A stretch of 64,000 nucleotides of DNA, taken from assembly GCF_011038885.2 (NCBI RefSeq), contig NZ_CP064952.1:310001-374000 (forward strand), written 5' to 3'. A program made the translations under genes and the position numbers. The stretch is from Schaalia sp. ZJ405 (GTDB lineage: Bacteria > Actinomycetota > Actinomycetes > Actinomycetales > Actinomycetaceae). How positions within the stretch are numbered: position 1 is the stretch's first letter; every line of letters starts with the position of its first letter. The notes beneath the pieces were generated by a model that was given only the letters and a program-made list of their open reading frames with translations, was not told the DNA's origin and did not search any database. Below are positions 9,000 to 16,989 of this stretch, piece by piece.

Positions 9000-9650
9000 A
9001 TGAAACGCTCTCACATTCGCATGGGTGCTGCCCTCGCGGCCGCTGCCCTCATCACCGGTCTGGCAGCGTGCAGCCCATCCACAAAAGAATCGTCCGATGA
9101 GATGCACAACCACGACCACTCGCATGCTTCTGAGCCGATGCAGTCCGGTGAGGGCGCAGCACCCGGTGAGGATGCAGGCTTCGACGAGTTCCCTCTGGGT
9201 GACGAGGTGTTCGTTGGACCTCTGACCGTCGCTGGCGTGTACTTCCAACCAGTTGAGATGGAACCCGCGATGGGCACCCCCGCTTCCGAGGCATCGATGC
9301 ACATGGAAGCTGACATTGCTGCCGCGCCCAACAACAAGCTGGGCTACGGCGCCGGCGACTTCATCCCCGGGCTGACCGTGGATTACCGGATTCTTGGCGA
9401 GGGTGGAAAGGTTGTCCAGGAGGGCACCTTTATGCCGATGGTCGCCTCCGATGGTCCGCACTACGGCATCAACCTGCCCAAGCTCGAGGCCGGCACATAC
9501 ACGGTGCAGTTCATCATCAAGTCGCCGGAAGAATCCGGATGGATGCTGCACACCGACAAGGCGACGGGTGTTGAGGGACGCTACTGGACCGAACCTCTCG
9601 TTGCCGAGTTCACGAACTGGCAGTGGGATCCCACCGCTGTTGAATGGTGA
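9000..9650 (+). CDS. P19/Tpd-family iron-binding lipoprotein
   Basis: A 216-residue exported lipoprotein. The lipobox LAAC places the lipidated cysteine at residue 24, followed by a Met/His/Asp-rich linker (HNHDHSHASEPM) and an Iron_transport (P19, pfam10634) beta-sandwich domain, recognisable from GVYFQPVEMEP, DIAAAPNNKLGYGAGDFIPGL and DGPHYGINL. P19 proteins dimerise, bind copper and iron, and hand iron to the neighbouring FTR1-type permease. ATG at 9000 is chosen over TTG at 8997 because GGAG (8988-8991) gives better spacing. The His/Met-rich linker is an extra potential metal site. It is followed by a set of hairpins before the next gene of the cluster. Confidence 0.9.
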   Translation: MKRSHIRMGAALAAAALITGLAACSPSTKESSDEMHNHDHSHASEPMQSGEGAAPGEDAGFDEFPLGDEVFVGPLTVAGVYFQPVEMEPAMGTPASEASMHMEADIAAAPNNKLGYGAGDFIPGLTVDYRILGEGGKVVQEGTFMPMVASDGPHYGINLPKLEAGTYTVQFIIKSPEESGWMLHTDKATGVEGRYWTEPLVAEFTNWQWDPTAVEW

Positions 9651-9657
9651 CCTGCGG

Positions 9658-9696
9658 GGCGGTCACGCGCTCACCCCTATCTGGTGCGTGACCGCC
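9658..9696 (+). other. Hairpin after the P19 gene
   Basis: Perfect 11-bp inverted repeat (9658-9668 with 9686-9696, GGCGGTCACGC/GCGTGACCGCC) around a 17-base loop, starting 7 bases after the P19 stop. A second small perfect hairpin, GGTGAAC/GTTCACC (9710-9716 with 9723-9729), follows. There is no U-run after either, so mRNA stabilisation, processing or Rho-type termination are all possible. Confidence 0.6.
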
Positions 9697-9790
9697 CGCC
9701 TGGGTGATCGGTGAACGTGAGTGTTCACCATCCCATTGGTGGAGCACGATCGTCTTGAGGCTCCACGACATGACCCCGGTCGCTCGAATC

Positions 9791-9815
9791 AACGCCGCCA
9801 TGAGTGCGGCGTTTT
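9791..9815 (+). terminator. Terminator-like hairpin inside the iron gene cluster
   Basis: AACGCCGC (9791-9798), a 7-base loop and GCGGCGTT (9806-9813) followed by TTTC form a compact intrinsic-terminator-like structure 30 bases before the DUF2318 start. As the gene cluster continues on the same strand, this is a candidate attenuator that would set a higher level of FTR1-P19 than of the downstream genes. Confidence 0.6.
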
Positions 9816-9844
9816 CGTGCGATATGTGAAGGATTGACATCGCG

Positions 9845-11125
9845 ATGATTGAACAGATGAGCGAAGTAACGCTCACGCTTCTCCTGACGGGCCTTGCCAT
9901 CGGTGCGTTAGTTCCCCTTCTGCCCTCCCAGGGACGAGGACGAGGCGCACAGTCCCGACGGACAAGGATCATCGCGGGTGGTGTCGGCCTCGGCCTCGTC
10001 GCCTCTGCCGTGCTGTCGGTGGTTAACACGATGTGGCCTAAAGCCGTGAATAGACAGACCGTGGGCCTGTGGACTCTTCCGATGGTCATCGTGTGTGCGG
10101 CGATCGTCCTCGTCCTCGTTGCCCGACATTCTCGACGCGATGACGACGCACCTGCTTGTCGGGAGGATGCGATCCTTCGCTGGGTGGCGTTCGCGTACTT
10201 CGCGTTGGTCATCTTCCGCAGCGTGCCAACGGCAATGGCGCAGGTCGTCATGCTTTTCCCCACGGGGTTTGAGCTGTTTTCAACGCCGATGGTCATGGCC
10301 CTGCTGGGATATACCTTGGGCTGGGTGATCGTTGGTGCGCTTGCGTGGGTGTCGGCGAAACTCATCGCTCTGCGGCGCTCTCTCACGAGGAGCATCTGGC
10401 CGACGGCATTGATCGTTGGCGTTTTGGCGTTGACGCATCTCCTCTTGATCGTCCGCATCCTCCAAGCACGCCGCACGATTGTCCTCTCGAAAGACGTCTT
10501 CAACGTCATTGCCTGGTTCATCAACCACGAAGCTGTTTTCCCGCTGGCGGCGATGGCTGTCCTCGCGTTCGTCGCCGTCTCAATTGTTGTTGCGACACGG
10601 TCGATCCCCACTCAGGCTGCGAATCCTGCTCAGGGCCGCCTCAACCGGGCGCGGGTGAAACTGTGGAAAACTCTGGCCGGTGGCGCCGCCGCCGGGTACC
10701 TCTGCGGCGCTCTCTTAGTCACGCTCGGTGTGGCGATCGGGTCTGCCCAGGTTGAGTTGTCGGAACCGGAAGACTACTCCGTGTCGAATGACAAGGCCGT
10801 CATCGCGCTGGCCGATGTTTCTGACGGACACCTCCACCGTTTTGCCTACACAACGAAGTCTGGAGTTGAGGTCCGCTTTATCGTCATTCAGAAGGCCGGC
10901 TCGTCTTTTGGGGTCGCGCTGGATGCCTGTGAAATCTGCGGTCCAACCGGCTATTACGAGAAGGACGGCAAAGTCATCTGCAAACTCTGTGAAGTCGCAA
11001 TGAATATCGCGACGATTGGTTTCAAGGGTGGCTGCAACCCCATCCCCATTGACTATGACGTCTCCAATGGTCAACTGACAGTTCCGTTGTCGGTGCTGGA
11101 ATCCAGCGCGGAGGTCTTCGCCTAA
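9845..11125 (+). CDS. DUF2318 membrane protein of the P19-type iron uptake cluster
   Basis: A 426-residue protein with an N-terminal membrane part of about seven or eight hydrophobic helices (to about residue 300) and a C-terminal DUF2318 domain (Fe-S-membrane/FtrD-like). The domain carries C362-x2-C365, C379-x2-C382 and C397, arranged to bind a metal or cluster on the outer face. It corresponds to Cj1660 of the Campylobacter P19 cluster and to FtrC/FtrD-like proteins, thought to take part in electron transfer during iron import; the exact reaction is not established. Its stop (TAA) shares its last A with the ATG of the next permease, so translation is coupled. No strong ribosome site is seen; AAGGA at 9831 is rather distant. 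Confidence 0.85.
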   Translation: MIEQMSEVTLTLLLTGLAIGALVPLLPSQGRGRGAQSRRTRIIAGGVGLGLVASAVLSVVNTMWPKAVNRQTVGLWTLPMVIVCAAIVLVLVARHSRRDDDAPACREDAILRWVAFAYFALVIFRSVPTAMAQVVMLFPTGFELFSTPMVMALLGYTLGWVIVGALAWVSAKLIALRRSLTRSIWPTALIVGVLALTHLLLIVRILQARRTIVLSKDVFNVIAWFINHEAVFPLAAMAVLAFVAVSIVVATRSIPTQAANPAQGRLNRARVKLWKTLAGGAAAGYLCGALLVTLGVAIGSAQVELSEPEDYSVSNDKAVIALADVSDGHLHRFAYTTKSGVEVRFIVIQKAGSSFGVALDACEICGPTGYYEKDGKVICKLCEVAMNIATIGFKGGCNPIPIDYDVSNGQLTVPLSVLESSAEVFA

Positions 11126-12402
11126 TGTTTGTCCGGATGCTATGGGGAGCGCTGACTCGCCGAGGAAACCGACACGCGATGATTGCCCTGACCGTGGCTT
11201 TGGGGGCGTGCGTTGCCACGAGCATGCTGTCGGTGATGTTTGATGTTGGCGATAAGGTCAACCAGGAACTCAAATCCTACGGTGCAAATATCGTCGTGCG
11301 TCCCCAGGGGTCGGCGGTCTTAGAAGACCTCTACGGAACAGACTCCACGATGGGACAGAGTTCGTATCTGCGTGAAAACGAGCTCGGGAAGATCAAGACG
11401 ATTTTCTGGACCTACAACATCCTCGACTTCACGCCGCTGCTGCCCGTGACGGTCACCGATGATTCAGACGATCACGTCACCGTGACGGGAACATGGTTTG
11501 ATCATCACCTGGCGCTGGAAACCGGAGAGAGCGTGACCACGGGCCTGGACAAACTTCGCGGGTGGTGGAGTCTGGAAGGCCAGTGGGTCGGTGACGACGA
11601 TCCGAACGGCGCAGTCATCGGCTCACGCTATGCATCTGTCCGTCACGTATCCATTGGCGATACCATCCACGTGAGGCGAAATGGCGAGCCAATCGCCCTT
11701 GTTGTCCGAGGAATTTTTACCTCCGGTGACGAGGCCGATGAGCAAATCTACGTGCCTCTTGCGATCGCCCAGAACCTGCTGGGACAGCCGGGCGTTGTCT
11801 CCAGTGTCGAGGTGTCGGCGCTGACAACTCCCGACAATGACCTGGCGCGCAAGGCCGCGAAGAATCCGAACTCGCTGTCCGTGACGGAACGGGAAACCTG
11901 GTACTGCACCGCGTATGTCTCATCAATTGCCTACCAGATCGAGGAAGTCATGACGGACTCGGTTGCCAGGCCCGTCCGACAGGTCGCAGAGTCCGAAGGC
12001 ACAATCCTTGAAAAGACTCAGCTGCTCATGGTCCTCGTCACCGTGCTGGCCCTCGTTGCCTCGGCCCTCGCTATCGCTAACCTTGTGACAGCGAATGTCA
12101 TGGAGCGTTCCTCCGAGATCGGCCTGATGAAAGCCGTCGGTGCGAGAGGACGGTCGATTATTGCGCTTTTCCTCACGGAAATCGTTGTTGTGGGCCTCGT
12201 TGGTGGACTCGTCGGATATGCCGCAGGTCTGGGCGTTGCTCAGCTCATCGGCCTGATGGTTTTCCGTTCATCAATTGCTTTTGCTCCGGTTGTTGCCGCG
12301 TTGGTTGCCGTCCTCGTGGCGCTCGTTGTTCTTGGGGCATCAATTCCTGCGATCCGCTACCTTCTGCGCTTGAACGCCGCCGAAGTTCTTCACGGAAGGT
12401 GA
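11125..12402 (+). CDS. FtsX/MacB-type ABC transporter permease (first of two)
   Basis: A 425-residue permease with the FtsX/MacB layout: one N-terminal helix (about residues 15-35), a large extracytoplasmic MacB_PCD-like domain (about 40-295) containing YGANIVVRPQG, and three C-terminal helices after residue 300 with the typical SSEIGLMKAVGA coupling segment. It equals Cj1661 in position. FtsX-type permeases do not form a channel for small solutes; they transmit mechanical force from a cytoplasmic ATPase to an outer domain. Here they presumably drive conformational or redox steps of iron capture, an inference from context. The gene overlaps its predecessor by one base and is followed 4 bases later by the second permease. 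Confidence 0.88.
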   Translation: MFVRMLWGALTRRGNRHAMIALTVALGACVATSMLSVMFDVGDKVNQELKSYGANIVVRPQGSAVLEDLYGTDSTMGQSSYLRENELGKIKTIFWTYNILDFTPLLPVTVTDDSDDHVTVTGTWFDHHLALETGESVTTGLDKLRGWWSLEGQWVGDDDPNGAVIGSRYASVRHVSIGDTIHVRRNGEPIALVVRGIFTSGDEADEQIYVPLAIAQNLLGQPGVVSSVEVSALTTPDNDLARKAAKNPNSLSVTERETWYCTAYVSSIAYQIEEVMTDSVARPVRQVAESEGTILEKTQLLMVLVTVLALVASALAIANLVTANVMERSSEIGLMKAVGARGRSIIALFLTEIVVVGLVGGLVGYAAGLGVAQLIGLMVFRSSIAFAPVVAALVAVLVALVVLGASIPAIRYLLRLNAAEVLHGR

Positions 12403-12406
12403 GGTC

Positions 12407-13942
12407 ATGACTCGTCGTTCAATGTTCTTCCGGATGGTGCTCTCATCCATTCTTCGTCGCCGCTCGCGCGTGTTCATTGCGATCCTCGCCGTTGCCATCG
12501 GCGGAACAACTCTGTCGGGCCTGGCAACGATTGCCATTGACGTGCCTGCGCAGATGGCCAGGGAAGTGCGATCCTACGGGGCAAACCTCGTGGTCACTCC
12601 AGGCGAGGACTCGTCTGCGCTGGCAGATGCGGATCTGAAATCGGTGGCCGAGCGTGTGGAATCGGAGGCGCTCATTGGATATGCCGCTTTCGATTACGAA
12701 ACCGTTGTTGTCAACGATCAGCCGTATGTGGGGGCCGGAATCGACTTCGAGGCAGCGAAAACCGTCAACCCCTTCTGGTATATCGACGGAGACTGGCCTC
12801 AGGGCTCAGGACAGGTGCTCATTGGCGAGGAAATCGCGTCGACAATCGGTGTCACAGTCGGTGATCAGATCGACGTGTCACTGCTCAACGCGACATCTCA
12901 GTCAGGTTCTGCCGCTATCGACACGTCGAAACCACTCAAAGGTGACGCTGCCGCACCTGGAATGGACATCTTCACGGGAACCAGCGGCTCAGGTGAGTGC
13001 GCTCATGATCACGAGGCAGCTCAGTCGGGCAATAGCGAAAACCACAGCGACCATGCGGGTCACGGCAATCATGCGGGCCACGCCAGCGCTCCCGGGAACA
13101 GTGATCATGCGGGTCATGACGCCCACGCCGGGCACTCAGGTCACGGTGACCATCCCGGGCACGGTGACCACGCTGCACATGGTGACCACGCCGATCACAG
13201 TGACCACGTAGGCCACGGTGACGATGCCGGCCACGGGGAAACGCGCGAGTCGTCCTCGTCAATGACCCAGGCCGCGCACGCATCGGCCAACGCGGACACC
13301 CCGGCCACAGTGACGCTGACGGTGTCCGGGATCTTGAAAACCGGAGGAAACGACGACCAATACCTGTTCATGGGGTATTCGGATATGTCCACACTCACGG
13401 GGCAACAACCGCATTACTCACTCGCTGAATACTCGGTTGCTCTTGAGGGCGAGCAGTTGGCGGGCCTTGTTGATTCGATCAATACGCAGGTCGACGGCGT
13501 TCACGCTCAGACCGTGAAACGTCTTGCGCAGTCTGACACAGGGGTCCTTGAGATGCTGCGATCTCTCCTCCTCATCGTCACCGTCATTGTCCTGGCGCTG
13601 ACAATCATCGGTGTGTCGACGACGATGGTGGCCGTTGTGACCGAGCGTCGCAACGAAATCGGGCTACGGAAAGCCCTGGGTGCAACCTCGACATCCATCG
13701 TCTGGGAGTTCATCGGCGAGGGCGTTGTCCTTGGACTCATCGGTGGCATTATCGGCGCTGCGCTGGGCTTCGGCCTCGCCGCACTCGTGTCCCTGAACGT
13801 CTTCCACCGGACGATCGCCGTGAACCCCCTGATCATCATCGTGACGATCCTCGCGTCCGTTGCCGTGTCCGTCATCGCGTGCCTGTCGCCCGTGCGTCGC
13901 GCCGCAGCTGTTGATCCCGCGCTCGTCTTGCGCGGAGAATGA
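12407..13942 (+). CDS. FtsX/MacB-type ABC permease with a 21-histidine extracytoplasmic segment
   Basis: A 511-residue permease with the same architecture as its neighbour: N-terminal helix, MacB-type outer domain (RSYGANLVVTPGED near the start) and three C-terminal helices with NEIGLRKALGA. It is about 85 residues longer because the outer domain contains a low-complexity His/Gly/Asp/Ala segment at about residues 200-276 with 21 histidines, built from degenerate units such as GHGDH and DHAGH. Such segments bind transition metals (iron, zinc, copper, nickel). It corresponds to Cj1662. ATG at 12407 has GGAAGGTGAGG immediately upstream. The His region is the most distinctive feature of the cluster; a zinc or copper role cannot be excluded. 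Confidence 0.88.
   Translation: MTRRSMFFRMVLSSILRRRSRVFIAILAVAIGGTTLSGLATIAIDVPAQMAREVRSYGANLVVTPGEDSSALADADLKSVAERVESEALIGYAAFDYETVVVNDQPYVGAGIDFEAAKTVNPFWYIDGDWPQGSGQVLIGEEIASTIGVTVGDQIDVSLLNATSQSGSAAIDTSKPLKGDAAAPGMDIFTGTSGSGECAHDHEAAQSGNSENHSDHAGHGNHAGHASAPGNSDHAGHDAHAGHSGHGDHPGHGDHAAHGDHADHSDHVGHGDDAGHGETRESSSSMTQAAHASANADTPATVTLTVSGILKTGGNDDQYLFMGYSDMSTLTGQQPHYSLAEYSVALEGEQLAGLVDSINTQVDGVHAQTVKRLAQSDTGVLEMLRSLLLIVTVIVLALTIIGVSTTMVAVVTERRNEIGLRKALGATSTSIVWEFIGEGVVLGLIGGIIGAALGFGLAALVSLNVFHRTIAVNPLIIIVTILASVAVSVIACLSPVRRAAAVDPALVLRGE
12998..13236 (+). repeat. Degenerate His-codon repeat region in the ABC permease
   Basis: Many short imperfect direct repeats of the type GGTGACCAC, GGCCACG and GATCATGCGGGTCA encode the His-rich segment. 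Such tracts expand and contract readily, so histidine number may vary between strains. Confidence 0.75.
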
Positions 13943-13951
13943 GAGAACATC

Positions 13952-14680
13952 ATGACCGAAGAATCGCAATCGCCGCTGCTGGACCTGCGCGGTGTGTCAA
14001 AGATCTACGGCGAGCTGCACGCCCTGGACAACGTATCCCTCGAAATCCCCCGCGGACAGTGGCTATCCATCGTTGGCCCTTCCGGATCAGGGAAAACAAC
14101 AATGATGAATATCGTCGGCTGCATGGACACGGCGAGCCAGGGAACCGTCATGCTTGACGGCGCCGACATCTCCGACCTGACAACCAACGAACTCACGGAG
14201 ATCCGCTGCCAGACCATCGGCCTCGTGTTCCAGCAGTTCCACCTCATTCCACACCTGACGGCAGTGGAAAACATCATGGTCGCCCAGTACTACCACTCGG
14301 TTCCCGATGAGAAAGAAGCGATGGAAGCCCTCGATCGTGTTGGCCTTGCGGACCGGGCAACACACCTTCCCCGTCAGCTTTCCGGTGGTGAACAGCAGCG
14401 CGTGTGCGTTGCTCGCGCTCTAATCAACTACCCGAAGCTGCTGCTGGCTGACGAACCGACCGGCAACCTTGACGAAAAGAACGAGGAGATCGTTCTCAAT
14501 CTGTTCCAGCAGCTTCACCGCGAAGGAACAACGCTGATGGTCGTCACCCATGACGCGCTCGTTGCATCGCAAGGACAGCGAGAAATTCGTCTCGATCATG
14601 GCCGGATCATCAAAGAAACGTGGCACGATCATGACAGTGAAAATCCACGCACTCAGGGGAAGGACACGGTGACGCTGTGA
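13952..14680 (+). CDS. ABC transporter ATP-binding protein (MacB/LolD type)
   Basis: A 242-residue ATPase with Walker A GPSGSGKTT, Q-loop in LVFQQFHLIP, signature LSGGEQQRV, Walker B LLLADEPTGNLD and switch histidine in VVTHD. It is the energising subunit of the two FtsX-type permeases just upstream and corresponds to Cj1663. The start at 13952 lies 9 bases after the preceding stop. The last codons overlap the GTG start of the flavoprotein gene by four bases (GTGA), so the flavoprotein belongs to the same transcript and is translationally coupled to it. Confidence 0.93.
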   Translation: MTEESQSPLLDLRGVSKIYGELHALDNVSLEIPRGQWLSIVGPSGSGKTTMMNIVGCMDTASQGTVMLDGADISDLTTNELTEIRCQTIGLVFQQFHLIPHLTAVENIMVAQYYHSVPDEKEAMEALDRVGLADRATHLPRQLSGGEQQRVCVARALINYPKLLLADEPTGNLDEKNEEIVLNLFQQLHREGTTLMVVTHDALVASQGQREIRLDHGRIIKETWHDHDSENPRTQGKDTVTL

Positions 14681-15225
14681 GGCGGATGAGTCAGTGGGGA
14701 TCAATGATGGGGCTGACCGCAATGATCCTTGCGGCATGTTCGACTCAGCCAACGATCGACATGTCCATCCCCATGCGAGACGGCGAATGGACCGGGCTGT
14801 CCAACCCGGATGAACAAGGAGCCGTTGGCGCGCTGACAATCACCGTCAAAGATGGGAAAATCACCCGATCCGAGTACCAGACTGAGGAATCAGATGGGCA
14901 TCTCAAAGACTCAGACTACGGGAAAGATTCCTCTGGCAAGGTCTTCAACAAGGACTACTACGATCGCGCCCAAAAGGCCGTTGAATCCTTCGCCCAGTAT
15001 TCCCAAAAGCTCACCGAAACCGGTGACCTCACTCAAGTTGACGTGATCTCGGGGGCAACCGTTGCCCACAGCCAGTTCGTGCAAGCCGCGATCCGCGCGA
15101 TCTCAGCCGCTCAGGGAGTCAACAACGACGCCTCAGCTGACAAGATCGACATTCCTGGACTCAACACCGGCACGGAATCCACAGATCCCACCCTCGATGA
15201 GGACCTGGGTGGCTCAACAAACTGA
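14677..15225 (+). CDS. FMN-binding lipoprotein, covalently flavinylated
   Basis: A 182-residue exported lipoprotein: lipobox ILAAC (lipid cysteine C21 from the GTG start) and an FMN-binding domain ending in the flavinylation motif VDVISGATVAHS, with T128 the expected acceptor of FMN through a phosphoester bond. Domains of this type (as in NqrC, RnfG and Gram-positive extracellular electron transfer proteins) carry electrons outside the membrane. The ApbE gene that attaches the flavin follows with an overlap of 17 bases. In the comparable Campylobacter cluster this position is taken by thioredoxin-like proteins, so here a flavin probably supplies the redox function, for example ferric iron reduction at the cell surface. 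An ATG at 14686 is a possible alternative start. Confidence 0.9.
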   Translation: MRRMSQWGSMMGLTAMILAACSTQPTIDMSIPMRDGEWTGLSNPDEQGAVGALTITVKDGKITRSEYQTEESDGHLKDSDYGKDSSGKVFNKDYYDRAQKAVESFAQYSQKLTETGDLTQVDVISGATVAHSQFVQAAIRAISAAQGVNNDASADKIDIPGLNTGTESTDPTLDEDLGGSTN

Positions 15226-16603
15226 AGTCCGCATCGTCCCCAATGGTGGCGACACCTATGGTTGGTCCGTGTCTTTCCCCGCGATGGGAACCCGCGTCGA
15301 CATCAGCGGGTGGGGCGGAGACCTCCACGCAATCACCGAAGCAGCATGCTCCGTGGTTGCTCACGATGAGGCACTCTTTTCCGTGTTCCGCCCCGATTCG
15401 GATATTTCACGGCTCAACTGCTTCGCCTCCGCGTCACTTTCTCCGCCATTTTCAGGGGACGAGGACGCAGCCGCCGTGGATGCCCTGACCGATGAGCTCC
15501 TGCGTGACGCCTGCGAACTCTCACGTGCCTGCGGCGGAGTGTTCACGCCACTCATCGGTGCGCTTGTTGACCTGTGGGATGTCAAGGGACGTCACCAGGC
15601 GTTCCTCGACGGCGCAGGTATTCGTCCTCTTCCCACGTCCGAGGATATCGAGGCGGCGCTCGCGGCCACCTCGCTTGAGAGGATCCATCGTCTCGCGCCT
15701 CGTCGATGGGTATTGGGGGTTGATGGTCGGTCACAGAGAAGACGGGGACACCTCAGCGATATGAAGGATTCGGGTGGCATCGACGCCCGCTCGTCCTCGT
15801 TCATGGGAATCAACCCGCGCGTTGACCTGGGAGGGATCGCGAAGGGGCTGACGGCGGATCGCCTGGCTGAGCGGATCATGGAGCTGGGCGCAGGTGGGGT
15901 GCTGGTGTCCCTGGGAACCTCGTCCGTGACGGTACGGGGAACCAGAGTGGATGGGAGTGTCTGGAAAGTCGGTTTACGTGACCCCGGAGCAAGCGAAAGC
16001 CGATGGGTTGGATGGGTGCCACTCGGTGAAGAAAGCTCCCGTGGTGCGCAGACATCGCCTGGCCAAGCGCCCAGTTCCGTCAGAAGAACACGCAGTGATT
16101 CCCAGGGGCCCACGGGTGGATTCCGGGCACTGGCAACCTCGGGTGACTACGTGGGGCCGGCTCTCCTTCGGGCACTCGCCCCCCGGACGCAGGGGATCGA
16201 TGTTCTTGGCGAGGACGACGTGAATGCCGGGCGCGCAAGCGGCGCGAAGTCACAGGATCGTCAGGGACGCGTTCCTCGCAGTACTGCGCGCACTGAGAGC
16301 CAGGCGGAATTCCTTGAAGGGATGTTCCTCCATCACATCATTGACCCGCGGACAGGGCGTCCCTCCTCGGGGCCTTTTCGTCAGGTGAGTGTCCTGAGTC
16401 AGTCCGGAGTCATGGCTGAGGCGCTGTCAACCGCGATTCTCATCGGTGGCGTTGAATGTGTTGACGAGGAAGCGATTGAGCGTTGGGCCATGCATCGAGG
16501 TCTTGATCCGCGGTGGTCATTCATCGCACTGGGGGATCGGGCCGAGGACGTGGTGTGTTCCCCCGGTGCGCAGTGGATGCCGCGCGAATCGTTGGCGCCC
16601 TGA
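15209..16603 (+). CDS. apbE: ApbE-family FAD:protein FMN transferase
   Basis: A 464-residue ApbE: FPAMGTRVDI at the start, HDEALFSVFRPDSDISRLN, VDLGGIAKGLTAD (flavin/metal binding), SLGTSSVTVRG, LATSGDYVG, and HHIIDPRTGRP near the end. It moves FMN from FAD onto a Thr/Ser in flavoproteins, most likely T128 of the lipoprotein encoded just before it. GTG at 15209 has GAGGA 6 bases upstream and overlaps the preceding gene; the ORF can be extended upstream only by reading through the neighbour in another frame. It is longer than the family (usually about 330) because of two polar insertions, about residues 265-310 and 330-375. No clear signal peptide is seen, so the protein's location is uncertain. 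Confidence 0.88.
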   Translation: MAQQTEVRIVPNGGDTYGWSVSFPAMGTRVDISGWGGDLHAITEAACSVVAHDEALFSVFRPDSDISRLNCFASASLSPPFSGDEDAAAVDALTDELLRDACELSRACGGVFTPLIGALVDLWDVKGRHQAFLDGAGIRPLPTSEDIEAALAATSLERIHRLAPRRWVLGVDGRSQRRRGHLSDMKDSGGIDARSSSFMGINPRVDLGGIAKGLTADRLAERIMELGAGGVLVSLGTSSVTVRGTRVDGSVWKVGLRDPGASESRWVGWVPLGEESSRGAQTSPGQAPSSVRRTRSDSQGPTGGFRALATSGDYVGPALLRALAPRTQGIDVLGEDDVNAGRASGAKSQDRQGRVPRSTARTESQAEFLEGMFLHHIIDPRTGRPSSGPFRQVSVLSQSGVMAEALSTAILIGGVECVDEEAIERWAMHRGLDPRWSFIALGDRAEDVVCSPGAQWMPRESLAP

Positions 16604-16741
16604 CCGAGGTCGGTGCTTTCGCTTGCGAATCTCCGCGTGGGTGCGCACTGTGGCTTGGCGGATCCGACGTGGCGAGGTGTCATGGCCGCATGTGTGAGTG
16701 ATGTCGATTGCCATTAGGGACTTTCGGCTAGGTAAATTAAG

Positions 16742-16760
16742 GCAGGCAAGACTAACCTGA
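16742..16760 (+). promoter_or_regulatory. Predicted DtxR/IdeR iron box at the feoABC promoter
   Basis: Thirteen of 19 positions fit the consensus TTAGGTTAGCCTAACCTAA, with a nearly perfect right half (CTAACCTGA). The site ends 4 bases before the feoA ATG and covers a TAACCT hexamer (16753-16758) placed where a -10 element would direct a leaderless transcript. Binding here would block the promoter directly. Confidence 0.6.
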
Positions 16761-16764
16761 CCTC

Positions 16765-16989
16765 ATGTTGCTTTCCTCTTGCGTGCCAAACACCCGAGGG
16801 CGGCTCCTCGCCGTCAATGTTGAGCCGGCTCATCGTCTGCGCCTCGAAGAGCTTGGCGTGCGCGTGGGAGCCCAATTCTTCTTGGCTAATCGCGCGGCAT
16901 TCGGAGGAATCGTCGTCAACATTGCAGGGACCCGCGTTGCCGTTGATGCGCGCAGTGCCCGCCGGATCGAGGTTGAAGAACTCGCATGA
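16765..16989 (+). CDS. feoA: FeoA ferrous iron transport accessory protein
   Basis: A 74-residue SH3-like FeoA domain: RLRLEELGVRVGAQFFL is the typical LxxLGlxxGxxv core and NIAGTRVAVDARSARRIEVEEL the C-terminal strand pair. FeoA works with FeoB at the cytoplasmic face and is needed for full Fe2+ uptake. There is no ribosome binding site before the ATG; a TAACCT hexamer ends 6 bases upstream, so the mRNA is probably leaderless. The gene overlaps feoB by ATGA. Confidence 0.9.
   Translation: MLLSSCVPNTRGRLLAVNVEPAHRLRLEELGVRVGAQFFLANRAAFGGIVVNIAGTRVAVDARSARRIEVEELA

Noticed and set aside
12998..13236. Possible CRISPR or tandem array because of short regular repeats
   Set aside because: Repeats are degenerate, in frame, and encode a His-rich protein segment; no spacer structure.
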